Numbered from the stretch's first letter, positions 1 to 8,035 are shown. The stretch is DNA of 64,000 nucleotides from Clostridium sp. CF012 (GCF_018861755.1 NZ_JAHLEF010000005.1:153077-217076); one strand, 5' to 3'. Made by a program: numbers and translations. The notes: generated by a model from the letters alone, not told the origin.

Positions 1-6
1 CGAAAA

Positions 7-357
7 ATGGGACTCATGAGATATTTAGTTTTTAAAAAAGATGTGTTCTCAAAAGAAATTTTCACTTCTAACATAACATTCACATACATTATCCTCTTAA
101 TTTTAGGAACTATTTTTTGTATTGTTTTTATAATATATACTTTTACTAAAAAATTAAATAGTTCACTTCTAAAACCTATAATTACCCTTTTTATATGGAA
201 TTTAATCTCCATATTATATGTATTTTCTTATAAATTTCAATTACTTCTATCTTATCACTTTTTCTTAATAGCTTTTTTTATAATTATAGCTCTACAGTAT
301 ATAAAAATAATTTTAATGACACTATATAATAAAGCAACAAAAAAAATGATTTTTTAA
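7..357 (+). CDS. Small hydrophobic membrane protein, possibly 5'-truncated by the window
   Basis: A 116-residue hydrophobic protein of unknown function. Three likely membrane segments are visible, at about residues 24-45, 57-75 and 80-105, with a lysine-rich C-terminus that probably faces the cytoplasm. No catalytic motif is recognisable. The reading frame is open through the first two codons of the window, so the gene may begin upstream and this may only be its C-terminal part; I see no ribosome binding site before the first ATG. The next gene follows on the same strand after about 140 nt. I do not recognise the family. Confidence 0.45.
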   Translation: MGLMRYLVFKKDVFSKEIFTSNITFTYIILLILGTIFCIVFIIYTFTKKLNSSLLKPIITLFIWNLISILYVFSYKFQLLLSYHFFLIAFFIIIALQYIKIILMTLYNKATKKMIF

Positions 358-497
358 CTAGTGATTGACTTAAAATAAATGTATTTGAATACAATATAAT
401 ACAATATTTTAAAATATTAATGATAAATTTATTTAAATATCCCTCAATTTATGGTATACTTTTTCTTAGGTTATATCTTAAGGAGTGTGAACATATT

Positions 498-1742
498 ATG
501 GACCCCGATGGTACGTGGCAAATTATATCTTTAGTAATTTTATTAGCATTTTCAGCATTTTTCTCTGCTTCAGAAACTGGTTTGATGACTTTAAGCAAAA
601 TCAGGTTAAGGCATATGGTGGATTCAGAAATTAAAGGTGCTAATCGAGTTAGTAATTTACTTAAAAACCCAAGCAAGCTTCTAGGCGGGATCTTGGTAGG
701 AAATAACATTGCTAATATTGGTGCATCTGCACTGGCAACTTCCTTGGCAATTAAATATTGGGGAGACTCAGGAGTAGGTATTGCTACTGCCGTAATGACA
801 ATTCTAGTATTAATTTTCGGTGAAATTACACCAAAGTCAATAGCAGCCCAAAATTCTGAAAAAATTGCTTTAAAAGTTGCGAGGCCACTAAGTATAATTA
901 CCTTCATTTTAAATCCAATTGTTGTAGTATTAATTTATATAACAAATACATTTGTAAAAATACTCGGTGGAGAACCCAATAAACAAAAACCTTTTATTAC
1001 TGAAGAAGAATTAAAAACTATAGTTAGCGTAAGCCATGAAGAAGGTGTTTTAGAAGGCGAAGAAAAGCAAATGATCTATAATGTTTTTGAATTTGGAGAT
1101 TCACAGGCAAAAGATGTTATGACGCCAAGGACTGATATGATTGTGGCAAATGTAACCTCCACTTATGAGGAACTCATAAGAATTTTTAAACAAGAACAAT
1201 TTTCTAGAATTCCTATATATCAAGACACTATTGATAATATTATTGGAGTTTTATATCTTAAGGATTTAATTTTCTTCGAAAATGAAATAGAAGAATTTAC
1301 TATAGAGAAACATATGCGTGTACCATACTTTACCTATGAATTTAAAAGTACTGTGGATTTATTTGCTGACATGCGTTTAAAAAGAGTGCCTATAGCAATT
1401 TTATTAGATGAATATGGTGGTACTGCTGGACTTGTAACAATTGAAGATTTAGTAGAAGAAATTGTTGGTGACATAGACGATGAATATGACGACGATACAG
1501 ATCAAATTGAAGTTGTCAAAGAAGATGAATTTATTGTTGCTGGTAATACTAGAATAAACATGGTTAATGAAATGATAGGATTAAATATAGAGTCAGAGGA
1601 TTTTGATACCATAGGTGGATTTGTTACAGGAATACACGGACGACTTCCAAAAACAGGTGAGACAATAAATTATAACGATATAAAATTCATTATACAAAAC
1701 ACCAGTAGAAATCGTATAGTAAAACTAAAAATTATAACTTAA
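498..1742 (+). CDS. CNNM/CBS-domain transporter-associated protein (HlyC/CorC, hemolysin family)
   Basis: A 414-residue integral membrane protein of the family often called hemolysin C/CorC, linked to Mg2+ and Co2+ export. In order it shows an N-terminal CNNM (DUF21) membrane domain with an FGEITPKS motif near residue 115, a CBS pair (around VMTPRTDM and the VPIAILLDEYGG segment), and a C-terminal CorC_HlyC domain ending in an IGGF-containing stretch. The reading frame is open from 420, but the ATG at 498 is preferred: it follows AGGAG at 481-485 and starts the family-typical MDPDG... N-terminus, while the 26 upstream codons have no ribosome binding site. A hairpin terminator follows directly. 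The transported ion is inferred from the family. Confidence 0.88.
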   Translation: MDPDGTWQIISLVILLAFSAFFSASETGLMTLSKIRLRHMVDSEIKGANRVSNLLKNPSKLLGGILVGNNIANIGASALATSLAIKYWGDSGVGIATAVMTILVLIFGEITPKSIAAQNSEKIALKVARPLSIITFILNPIVVVLIYITNTFVKILGGEPNKQKPFITEEELKTIVSVSHEEGVLEGEEKQMIYNVFEFGDSQAKDVMTPRTDMIVANVTSTYEELIRIFKQEQFSRIPIYQDTIDNIIGVLYLKDLIFFENEIEEFTIEKHMRVPYFTYEFKSTVDLFADMRLKRVPIAILLDEYGGTAGLVTIEDLVEEIVGDIDDEYDDDTDQIEVVKEDEFIVAGNTRINMVNEMIGLNIESEDFDTIGGFVTGIHGRLPKTGETINYNDIKFIIQNTSRNRIVKLKIIT

Positions 1743-1758
1743 TATAAGAAATGAAATG

Positions 1759-1794
1759 CACAACACCTAATATTATTGGGTATTGTGTTTTTTT
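1759..1794 (+). terminator. Rho-independent terminator after the CorC-like gene
   Basis: An 11-bp stem with G-U pairs (CACAACACCTA at 1759-1769 with TGGGTATTGTG at 1777-1787) is followed by seven T residues. Confidence 0.8.
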
Positions 1795-1823
1795 ATTGAA
1801 AAATATAAAACACCTTTTTAAAA

Positions 1824-1875
1824 GTGACTAATAAGTGTACTAGTTATTTTTTCAAATGATTAATAAGTATATTAG
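1824..1875. repeat. Pair of 20-bp direct repeats upstream of the 63-residue gene
   Basis: The copies at 1824-1843 and 1856-1875 match at 16 of 20 positions, all mismatches being transitions, and repeat with a period of 32 bp (about three helical turns). The core is TAATAAGTRTAYTAG. A short inverted repeat (TTTTAA-TTAG-TTAAAA) follows. They could be paired operator sites; no regulator is identified. Confidence 0.4.
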
Positions 1876-1978
1876 GGTTTTAATTAGTTAAAACTATAGG
1901 TGTAATAAAGCAATTAAATTTTATTAAATTGCAATCTATCTTATAAAAATAAAAATAAAAATTAAAGGAGGGTTTATA

Positions 1979-2170
1979 ATGAATAAGTTCCAAGGAATGG
2001 TGGAAGATGTAATGGACTCAATAGAAGAATCAAATTCTTTTAAATGTGAAACACGAAGTGATTTAAAAAAAGTAGCTAAAGCACTAGTTGAAACCAAAGG
2101 AACTATACCGGATTTTGAAAAGTATGATTTAGCTTCAAAACATTGGAAGAGTGCTAAGAAATTTATTTAA
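1979..2170 (+). CDS. Small hypothetical acidic/lysine-rich protein
   Basis: A 63-residue soluble protein of unknown function. It has an excellent ribosome binding site (AAAGGAGGG at 1964-1972) and its own terminator, so it is very probably expressed. The N-terminal half is acidic and likely helical (VEDVMDSIEES); the C-terminal half is basic and ends in KHWKSAKKFI. One cysteine is present. There is no signal peptide or membrane segment. It stands alone between the CorC-like gene and the convergent helicase, and the direct repeats 100-155 nt upstream suggest dedicated control. I cannot assign a family. Confidence 0.65.
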   Translation: MNKFQGMVEDVMDSIEESNSFKCETRSDLKKVAKALVETKGTIPDFEKYDLASKHWKSAKKFI

Positions 2171-2216
2171 CCATGCTTATTAAGCAAAACACAGTAAAGT
2201 TAATAGCTTTTTAAAA

Positions 2217-2255
2217 ATACTTAAAGTTGGCTATTAAAGCAACTTTAAGTATTTT
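2217..2255. terminator. Bidirectional terminator between convergent genes
   Basis: A perfect 13-bp stem (ATACTTAAAGTTG paired with its complement at 2240-2252) surrounds a 10-nt loop, with a T run on the right and an A run on the left. It can serve both the 63-residue gene and the helicase. Confidence 0.85.
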
Positions 2256-2305
2256 ATCATTTAATTATTCTGTAAAATGAATTATTTATTATGCAATAAA
2301 ACCCA

Positions 2306-3412
2306 CTATAAAATCATTCTAGGAATTTGACCTTTTATTTTCTTTTCTATAGCATCTAAAATAAATTTATCCTTCGGAGCTGCAAATAAATATGTAAATC
2401 CCTCTTCTCCAGCTCTTCCAGTTCTTCCTATGCGATGTATATAGCCTTCAGCAGTTTCTGGTATATCGTAATTATAAACATGACTAACTCCGTTTATATC
2501 AAGCCCTCTAGCTGCAACATCTGTAGCAATTAAATACTGTATATCACACCTTTTAAATTCTTTCATTATTTTTTCTCTTTTTGCCTGAGTTATATCTGAA
2601 TGTAGCTTTTTACAATTATAACCCTTTTTATAAAGAGCCATCTCAAGGTCATCAACTCTTCTTTTAGTTCTACAAAAAATGATAGCCATAAATGGATTAT
2701 CTTTATCTAAAACCCTGCATAAATCTTCTTGTTTTCTTCTATCTGTGGTTTCTATTAAAAATTGTTTTATATTTTTAAGAGTTGTCTCTTCTTTTTTAAC
2801 GATTACTTCTATAGGGTCATTCATATACTTATATGCCATCTTTTTCACATCTGAACCCATAGTTGCTGAAAAACATAGCGTCTGTCTGTTTTTCGGCGTT
2901 TTTTCTATTATATCTTCAATATCGTTTTTAAATCCCATAAGCAGCATTTGATCTGCCTCATCTAATACTAATGTCTTAAGCTTATCAAGTTTTATCGTAC
3001 CTCGCCCTAGATGATCTATTAATCTTCCTGGAGTTGCAATTACTAGGTGAATATTTCCCTTTAGCTTTTTTAGTTGTACCCCTATATCCTTACCACCATA
3101 AGCAGCCAAGATATTTAAGTTTTTACCTTCAGAAAGTTTCTTAGCTTCACTGGTTATCTGTATTGCAAGTTCTCTTGTAGGTGTCACTATTAATCCTTGA
3201 ATTGTATTTATATCAGCCGACATATTATCAAACATTGGAAGTAGAAACGCAAGCGTCTTACCTGTACCTGTTTGTGCCTCCGCTATAACATCTTTACCAT
3301 CCTTTATTAATTGGATACTTTGTTCTTGAATTGGAGTTGGGTCAATTATCCCTTGAATTTTGAGCATGCTTAGAATATCATCCTTAAGCCCTAGTTTTTT
3401 AAATTTTATCAT
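2306..3412 (-). CDS. DEAD-box ATP-dependent RNA helicase
   Basis: A 368-residue RNA helicase with the full DEAD-box motif set: Q motif (PTPIQEQSI), Walker A AQTGTGKT near residue 47, PTREL, TPGR, DEAD near 150, SAT near 183, and HRIGRTGRAG near 328. Such proteins unwind short RNA duplexes during ribosome assembly, mRNA decay or cold adaptation. It has only the two RecA domains, with no C-terminal RNA-binding extension, so its partner specificity cannot be read from the sequence. The start at 3412 has AAAGGT-type spacing upstream. The promoter appears to use a -35 box inside the large palindromic repeat (3463-3525). A bidirectional terminator follows. Confidence 0.93.
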   Translation of the reverse strand: MIKFKKLGLKDDILSMLKIQGIIDPTPIQEQSIQLIKDGKDVIAEAQTGTGKTLAFLLPMFDNMSADINTIQGLIVTPTRELAIQITSEAKKLSEGKNLNILAAYGGKDIGVQLKKLKGNIHLVIATPGRLIDHLGRGTIKLDKLKTLVLDEADQMLLMGFKNDIEDIIEKTPKNRQTLCFSATMGSDVKKMAYKYMNDPIEVIVKKEETTLKNIKQFLIETTDRRKQEDLCRVLDKDNPFMAIIFCRTKRRVDDLEMALYKKGYNCKKLHSDITQAKREKIMKEFKRCDIQYLIATDVAARGLDINGVSHVYNYDIPETAEGYIHRIGRTGRAGEEGFTYLFAAPKDKFILDAIEKKIKGQIPRMIL

Positions 3413-3453
3413 TCTTATTTACCTTTCTATTTTAAACATATTTTTATAAATTT

Positions 3454-3483
3454 ATTATACCATTGGTGCCACCCACGTGGCAA
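3454..3483 (-). promoter_or_regulatory. Candidate sigma-A promoter of the DEAD-box helicase
   Basis: On the minus strand, TTGCCA (3478-3483), an 18-nt spacer, then a perfect TATAAT (3454-3459). The -35 hexamer lies inside the left arm of the 28-bp palindrome, so the repeat appears to supply part of the promoter. Confidence 0.5.
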
Positions 3484-3525
3484 GTGGCATGTTATAGATG
3501 CCACTTGCCACGTGGGTGGCACCAA
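3463..3525. repeat. Perfect 28-bp inverted repeat, founder copy of a dispersed CCACGTGG repeat
   Basis: Arms 3463-3490 and 3498-3525 are perfectly complementary around a 7-nt loop and are much more GC-rich than the surroundings. The same 26-bp arm recurs at 38145-38170, and a 24-bp diverged copy at 27999-28022. It is non-coding and lies between the terminator of the lipoprotein gene and the helicase promoter. Confidence 0.9.
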
Positions 3526-3563
3526 CAAAAACAACCAATCCATTTGGATTGGTTGTTTTTGTT
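3524..3563 (-). terminator. Terminator of the 192-residue lipoprotein gene
   Basis: An 18-bp perfect stem (ACAACCAATCCA core) with a 4-nt loop, flanked by A and T runs. It overlaps the end of the adjacent palindromic repeat by two bases. Confidence 0.85.
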
Positions 3564-3595
3564 ATTTGTCTACTTTTAAAAATAGGCTATGTAAT

Positions 3596-4174
3596 TTATT
3601 TTTTTAATTCTTGAACTCCAGTAACTTTACTTGTAGCATCCATTTTAAATGTAGATTTAGCTTCATCTGTAGTAAAATATACATTTCCTTCTACAATAGC
3701 ATCTTTTAACTGAAAGTTGCTTGCTGAAACATAAAGGTCACCTTTGAAAGTTCCATGTTCTATACTGCCCATAGGACTTTTAAAAGTTAATTTTGGCGCA
3801 GTCAAAGTAAATCTAGCAGTTACTTTACGATCTGCATCTTGTGTGTATAAACCTATCTTACGTTGTATAACTTCTTTACCACTATCATCTTTTTTGCCGT
3901 TTTTAAACTCTCCATCAACTACAAGATCTTTTTCAATAGTTAAGTCCTTTAAAGTTGCAATAATCCATGTACCCTTACTGCTTATGGCATTTTCAAAAGC
4001 AGCTTCAGTATTTACTAATGATGCTGTTGTTACTACATCAGTTTTTGCTGGTGCTACAGCTTCAGTTTTTGCTGGTGCCGGTGTTGCTACAGGTTCTACT
4101 GCTTTTTTAGCGCCACATCCTGTTAATAAAGTAGCACCTATAGCCAATGTTAATATTATTCCTTTAATTTTCAT
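3596..4174 (-). CDS. Lipoprotein with a beta-helix-like C-terminal domain
   Basis: A 192-residue secreted lipoprotein. A lipoprotein signal peptide ends in the lipobox LTGC, placing the lipidated cysteine at residue 20. An Ala/Pro/Lys-rich linker (repeats of PAKT) spans about residues 21-50. The rest alternates short hydrophobic strands (LTIEKDLVVDGEF, GDLYVSASNFQLKDAIVEGNVYF), as in right-handed beta-helix or polymer-forming folds; that is inference from the pattern. No catalytic residues are evident. The ribosome binding site GGAGGT precedes ATG. A candidate promoter lies at 4229-4256 and a strong terminator follows. It probably acts at the outer face of the membrane. Confidence 0.75.
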   Translation of the reverse strand: MKIKGIILTLAIGATLLTGCGAKKAVEPVATPAPAKTEAVAPAKTDVVTTASLVNTEAAFENAISSKGTWIIATLKDLTIEKDLVVDGEFKNGKKDDSGKEVIQRKIGLYTQDADRKVTARFTLTAPKLTFKSPMGSIEHGTFKGDLYVSASNFQLKDAIVEGNVYFTTDEAKSTFKMDATSKVTGVQELKK

Positions 4175-4477
4175 ATGATTACCTCCGTTGATTTTTTTTG
4201 TTAATATGTTACATTATCGAATAAGTTCAGTATATCATATGATAAAAATATAACAAGATAAAATATGAATTTTATGTCGTTATATGTAAGTACTAAATGA
4301 ACAAAAACAATTAAATCATAATTTATCACTAAATATTCTATATAAATTTATATATTATGGTTTTCTATATCTTCAATAAATAAAGTGCATACTTTACTAT
4401 CTTTTAAATAATGCTATACTTATACACAATAGTCAATAGAATCTATCATAGACTATATAAGAAAGAGGCGATTACCA
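4175..4477. other. Divergent intergenic region
   Basis: About 303 bp without a gene, between the divergent lipoprotein and old yellow enzyme genes. It holds a minus-strand promoter candidate (4229-4256). On the plus strand an extended -10 (TGCTATACT, ending at 4420) has a TTTACT-like -35 about 16 nt earlier and probably drives the oxidoreductase. I see no repeat or riboswitch. Confidence 0.5.
4229..4256 (-). promoter_or_regulatory. Candidate promoter of the lipoprotein gene
   Basis: On the minus strand, TTGTTA (4251-4256), a 16-nt spacer and TATACT (4229-4234), about 55 nt before the start codon. Confidence 0.45.
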
Positions 4478-5521
4478 ATGTCAAAATTATTTAGTGATTT
4501 AAAAATAAAAGATATGGATTTAAAAAATAGAATAGTCATGGCTCCAATGTGTATGGATTCTTGCAACGATAAGGATGGAATAGCTAACAACTGGCATTTT
4601 ATACATTATTCAACTAGAGCTATTGGTGGTGTAGGGCTTATCATTGTCGAATCAACAGGAATCGAGCCTGGTGGACGTATAACTGATTATGATTTAGGCA
4701 TCTGGTCCGAGCATCACGTTAAAAACTTATCAAATATAGTAAAGGAATGCCATAAATATGGAACAAAAATAGGTATTCAAATTAATCATGCTGGAAGAAA
4801 ATCTGAAACTCTTTCCTATCCAATTATAGCACCAAGCTCTATAGCTTTTAATGAACATTATAGGCTACCAAATGAAATGACAAAAGAAGATATTAATAAT
4901 ACTGTAGATTTATTTAAAGCTGCTGCTAAGAGGGCATTAACTGCTGGCTTTGATTTACTAGAATTACATGGTGCCCATGGGTACTTAATAGGACAATTTT
5001 TATCCCCTCTTACCAATAAAAGAAAAGATGAATATGGCGGTACAGAGGAAAACAGGGTAAGATTTTTAAGGGAAATTATACAGGCAGTAAAGACGGTTTG
5101 GCCTAAAACTAAACCATTACAATTAAGAGTATCTGCTGAAGACTACGCTTTGGGTGGAAACAGTGCACATGATACTGCATCACTTATAAATCTCATAAAA
5201 ACCCTTGGTATAGATATTGTAAATGTTAGTTCCGGTGGAACTGTACCTGCAAGAATATCTACCTATCCAGGATATCAAATTTGTTATTCTGAAATAATTA
5301 AGACCCAATGTAATATTCCAACTATAGCTGGTGGCCTTATCACTTCACCTTTAATGGCAGAAGAAATATTAAACAATAAAAGATCGGATTTGGTATATTT
5401 GGGGAGAGAACTCTTGAGAAATCCTTATTGGGCATTTACTGCAGCTAAGCAATTAGACGAAAATATAGAATGGCCTATTCAGTATAATCGAAGCAATATC
5501 GTAAATAAAAACGGATTTTAA
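4478..5521 (+). CDS. NADH:flavin oxidoreductase, old yellow enzyme family (YqjM/NamA-like)
   Basis: A 347-residue FMN-dependent TIM-barrel ene-reductase that uses NAD(P)H to reduce activated C=C bonds or nitro compounds. Seen in order are an N-terminal FMN-binding strand (KNRIVMAPM), a QINHAGRKS segment with the substrate/FMN histidine region, HGAHGYLIGQFLSPLTNKR near residue 165-185 (the barrel signature), and YLGRELLRNP near the C-terminus that binds the FMN phosphate. Length is typical of the short, Bacillus YqjM-like class. GAAAGAGG precedes ATG. It is monocistronic, with a bidirectional terminator between it and the convergent ZIP gene. The physiological substrate is unknown. Confidence 0.9.
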   Translation: MSKLFSDLKIKDMDLKNRIVMAPMCMDSCNDKDGIANNWHFIHYSTRAIGGVGLIIVESTGIEPGGRITDYDLGIWSEHHVKNLSNIVKECHKYGTKIGIQINHAGRKSETLSYPIIAPSSIAFNEHYRLPNEMTKEDINNTVDLFKAAAKRALTAGFDLLELHGAHGYLIGQFLSPLTNKRKDEYGGTEENRVRFLREIIQAVKTVWPKTKPLQLRVSAEDYALGGNSAHDTASLINLIKTLGIDIVNVSSGGTVPARISTYPGYQICYSEIIKTQCNIPTIAGGLITSPLMAEEILNNKRSDLVYLGRELLRNPYWAFTAAKQLDENIEWPIQYNRSNIVNKNGF

Positions 5522-5549
5522 CATAAAGTTATACTTTTACAATTTAAAG

Positions 5550-5599
5550 AAAGCACTGTGAAAGCTCATTAAATTCAAATGTGCTTTCACAGTGCTTTT
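5550..5599. terminator. Bidirectional terminator between convergent genes
   Basis: A 16-bp perfect stem (AAAGCACTGTGAAAGC at 5550-5565 with its complement at 5583-5598) flanked by A and T residues. Confidence 0.85.
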
Positions 5600-5614
5600 A
5601 TCCTATTTTTAATA

Positions 5615-6430
5615 TTACCCCAAGGCAACATCCAATATCATCATAATTACAAATCCTAACATAGCACCAATAGTTGAAATATCTGTTTTCGAATCCTGTT
5701 GTGATTCAGGAATTAATTCTTCAATAACTACAAAAATCATAGCACCTGCTGCAAAAGACAGTGCATAGGGAAGAATAGGCCTCATAGCCAATACTGCAAA
5801 GGCCCCTATCACGCCAGCTATAGGTTCTACTATTCCTGACGCCTGTCCGTACATAAAGCTTTTAAAGCGAGAAAAACCCTCTCGTCTTAACGGAATAGAA
5901 ACCGCAGCTCCTTCCGGAAAATTTTGAATACCAATTCCAATTGCTAGTGCCACAGCTCCTGCTAAGGAAGCTGACGGTAAACCAGCTGCTACTGCTCCAA
6001 ATGCAACTCCAACAGCAAGCCCTTCTGGAATATTGTGAAGCGTTATAGCTGAAACCAATAAAACACTTCTTTGCCAACTAGTTTTTATCCCTTCTGCCTG
6101 GTCTATTGGTTGATTAAGATGTAGGTGCGGCAAAATTTTATCCACTGCAAAAAGGAAGCCTCCTCCTGCGAGAAACCCTACAGCAGCAGGTATCCATGGT
6201 GCTGTACTTGTTTGCTCCGCCATTTCTATAGCCGGGGCCAATAAGGACCAAAAACTTGCAGCAATCATTACTCCTGCTGCAAAACCAAGCATGCCATTTA
6301 GTACATTTCTATTTATCTCTTTAAAGAAAAATACTAACGACGCTCCTAAAGCAGTTAAACCCCAAGTAAATAATGTTGCAAAGAGAGCTTGAACTACAGG
6401 GTCAAAACCCCTAAGCCATTCTATTATCAT
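5615..6430 (-). CDS. ZIP family divalent metal transporter
   Basis: A 271-residue inner-membrane transporter for Zn2+ and related divalent metals (GufA/ZupT branch). About eight membrane segments are visible. The metal-binding motifs of the family are present: [10 protein letters not shown] in the fourth and NFPEGAAVS in the fifth helix, with the EEL motif later (VIEELIPES). A histidine-containing loop (LPHLHLNQP) lies between helices three and four. The start is supported by GGAGG six to ten nt upstream. Monocistronic; it shares a terminator with the oxidoreductase. The preferred metal is inferred. Confidence 0.92.
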   Translation of the reverse strand: MIIEWLRGFDPVVQALFATLFTWGLTALGASLVFFFKEINRNVLNGMLGFAAGVMIAASFWSLLAPAIEMAEQTSTAPWIPAAVGFLAGGGFLFAVDKILPHLHLNQPIDQAEGIKTSWQRSVLLVSAITLHNIPEGLAVGVAFGAVAAGLPSASLAGAVALAIGIGIQNFPEGAAVSIPLRREGFSRFKSFMYGQASGIVEPIAGVIGAFAVLAMRPILPYALSFAAGAMIFVVIEELIPESQQDSKTDISTIGAMLGFVIMMILDVALG

Positions 6431-6643
6431 TAAAAATCCTCCATTCTAAAATCTTATTTGCTTTCATATTATATGTTTTATATCATAATTAAGCATTTTG
6501 ACCTTTTTAAATTTAATATATGCATTATAACAAACATGCCTTTTATTTAAGACTACTACAAGTTTTCATTTTTGTAAATATTAATTATCAACTAATATTT
6601 TTTATCTTTTTAATTGATAATACTATTTACAAAACTAACATTA

Positions 6644-6683
6644 AATGCACCAATGTATACCTAAGTATTTACATTGGTGCATT
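6644..6683 (-). terminator. Terminator of the degenerate Nudix gene
   Basis: A 14-bp perfect stem (AATGCACCAATGTA at 6644-6657 with 6670-6683) and 12-nt loop, five nt beyond the stop codon. Confidence 0.75.
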
Positions 6684-6688
6684 ATTGA

Positions 6689-7078
6689 CTATTTCATACT
6701 TTTAAAGAAATCAATTAATATTTCTTTTTCCTCACTATCAAAATCATACATATCCAAGTCTCTTTCAGTAATCCATTTAATTTGACTTATATCCTTATGC
6801 GTATTTATATAGTGTTTTACCTTACCAGTATAAACCAATAAAGTATCCCCACTGTCCGTAGCTAAAACATATTCTTTATATGGCATCATATCAAATATAG
6901 TACAATTCAAATCTTTATCTATTGCTTTACAAACACATTGTTCGGAAGTCTCCTTGCCCTTTATATCCTTACCAAAAATGCTCCATACCTTTTGTATTTT
7001 CTTTTTACCCCTAGCGGCGATTAGCACTGCATTAAAATCATCACATATTATTATTGAACATCTTACAACTTTCCCCAT
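6689..7078 (-). CDS. Nudix-fold-like protein with degenerate Nudix box
   Basis: A 129-residue cytoplasmic protein. The N-terminus (VVRCSIIICDDFNAVLIAARGKK) and the order of strands resemble a Nudix hydrolase. The region where the Nudix box should lie reads GKDIKGKETSEQCVCKAIDKDLNC: the spaced Gly and first Glu are kept, but the catalytic REUXEE core is replaced by KAIDKD. It is therefore probably not a pyrophosphohydrolase; a ligand-binding or regulatory role is possible. The gene has a strong promoter candidate with a TATAAT -10 at 7149-7177 and a terminator. Family assignment is from fold pattern only. Confidence 0.6.
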   Translation of the reverse strand: MGKVVRCSIIICDDFNAVLIAARGKKKIQKVWSIFGKDIKGKETSEQCVCKAIDKDLNCTIFDMMPYKEYVLATDSGDTLLVYTGKVKHYINTHKDISQIKWITERDLDMYDFDSEEKEILIDFFKSMK

Positions 7079-7148
7079 ATTGTTTACCCCCTTAATATAA
7101 ACTTATTCCTTTTCTTATTTTGTAAAAGATTATGTAATTGTTAAAAAT

Positions 7149-7177
7149 ATTATAAGACACATTCATATAAATAACAA
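7149..7177 (-). promoter_or_regulatory. Sigma-A promoter of the Nudix-like gene, shared-spacer type
   Basis: On the minus strand, TTGTTA (7172-7177), 17-nt spacer, TATAAT (7149-7154). The spacer (TTTATATGAATGTGTCT) closely resembles that of the promoter at 13571-13599. Confidence 0.7.
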
Positions 7178-7294
7178 GTCTGAACTTTTTAGCAATAAAG
7201 GCAAAAAATTTTTATTCCACATGGATTGAATGTATACTGTTTTATTTTGTGTCAATAATTGTAATGTGTGAACGCACATGAAAGGAATAAATTA

Positions 7295-8002
7295 ATGAAA
7301 AATAGTATTAGTTTAAACAATAATGAAGATCTAGCTCGTGAATATATAGAAAGAGGCAAAGGACTTTTTAACGATGGAGAGATTGAAAAAGCATTTAAAG
7401 AATTTAATAAAGCAATTTTCTTAAATAATGAATATGAGGCCGCTTATCTTGTGAAAGGTCAAGCACATATTGATATGTATGAAGCCTACGAAGCTGAAAA
7501 ATGTATAAAGAAATATCTAAAACTAGTTCCAGGTGACCCTATAGGTTACTGGAAGTTAATTAATATACATGACTTAACTGGTGATTTTGATAAATGCGTT
7601 TACTATTGCGAAAAACTTCTTGAAGGTGATAGTTCAAATATAGACATTTATTTTAAAAAAGCAGAGTTCTTAGCGCTTCTTAACGATTTCAGAAGGGCTT
7701 TAGAATGCTTCGATATTTGCCTAAAACTAAATCCTTATTTTTATGAGGCATTATGTGGTAAAGCTAGCATGCTACTATCATTGCATAATAAAAGAGAAGC
7801 TCTTGAAATATATAATAGTGCCTTAGAAGTAGATTCTTCTAAAAGTGCTGCCTATTTTGGAAAGTCTGAAGTATATATGGCTATGGGAAATAGCCTAACT
7901 GCCCTAATATTTGCAGAAAAAGCCTATGACATAGAACCTGATAATGAATGGTATAAATGTCATTATACCCTATTAAAAAACATAAACATAACTATTAAAT
8001 AG
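7295..8002 (+). CDS. Tetratricopeptide repeat (TPR) protein
   Basis: A 235-residue soluble protein made almost wholly of about six TPR units of 34 residues, beginning near residue 12 (AREYIERGKGLFNDGEIEKA). Typical TPR residues (W/L-G-Y-A-P) recur, for example ALECFDICLKLNPYFYEA and ALEIYNSALEVDSSKSAA. TPR arrays bind other proteins; no partner is shown. The ATG at 7295 is preferred over an in-frame GTG at 7268 because AAAGGA lies 8 nt before it. There is no signal peptide or membrane segment. It is divergent from the Nudix-like gene and has its own terminator. Confidence 0.85.
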   Translation: MKNSISLNNNEDLAREYIERGKGLFNDGEIEKAFKEFNKAIFLNNEYEAAYLVKGQAHIDMYEAYEAEKCIKKYLKLVPGDPIGYWKLINIHDLTGDFDKCVYYCEKLLEGDSSNIDIYFKKAEFLALLNDFRRALECFDICLKLNPYFYEALCGKASMLLSLHNKREALEIYNSALEVDSSKSAAYFGKSEVYMAMGNSLTALIFAEKAYDIEPDNEWYKCHYTLLKNINITIK

Positions 8003-8003
8003 C

Positions 8004-8034
8004 AAATGCTCCCATCTATAAAGTGGGAGCATTT
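8004..8034. terminator. Terminator between the TPR and DUF2383 genes
   Basis: An 11-bp perfect stem (AAATGCTCCCA with TGGGAGCATTT) immediately after the TPR stop codon; the convergent gene ends two nt beyond. Confidence 0.8.
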
Positions 8035-8035
8035 A

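Noticed and set aside
449..907. 152-residue open frame opposite the CorC-like gene
   Set aside because: Antisense to a clear membrane-protein gene.
3463..3525. Reading the palindrome as an ordinary terminator
   Set aside because: It has no T run on either side, and a separate, complete terminator lies beside it; the arm also occurs singly elsewhere.
3744..4178. 144-residue open frame opposite the lipoprotein gene
   Set aside because: Antisense to a gene with lipobox, ribosome binding site, promoter and terminator.
6520..6705. 61-residue open frame between the ZIP and Nudix-like genes
   Set aside because: Runs through a terminator and into the Nudix-like gene in antisense; very AT-rich and no start signal.
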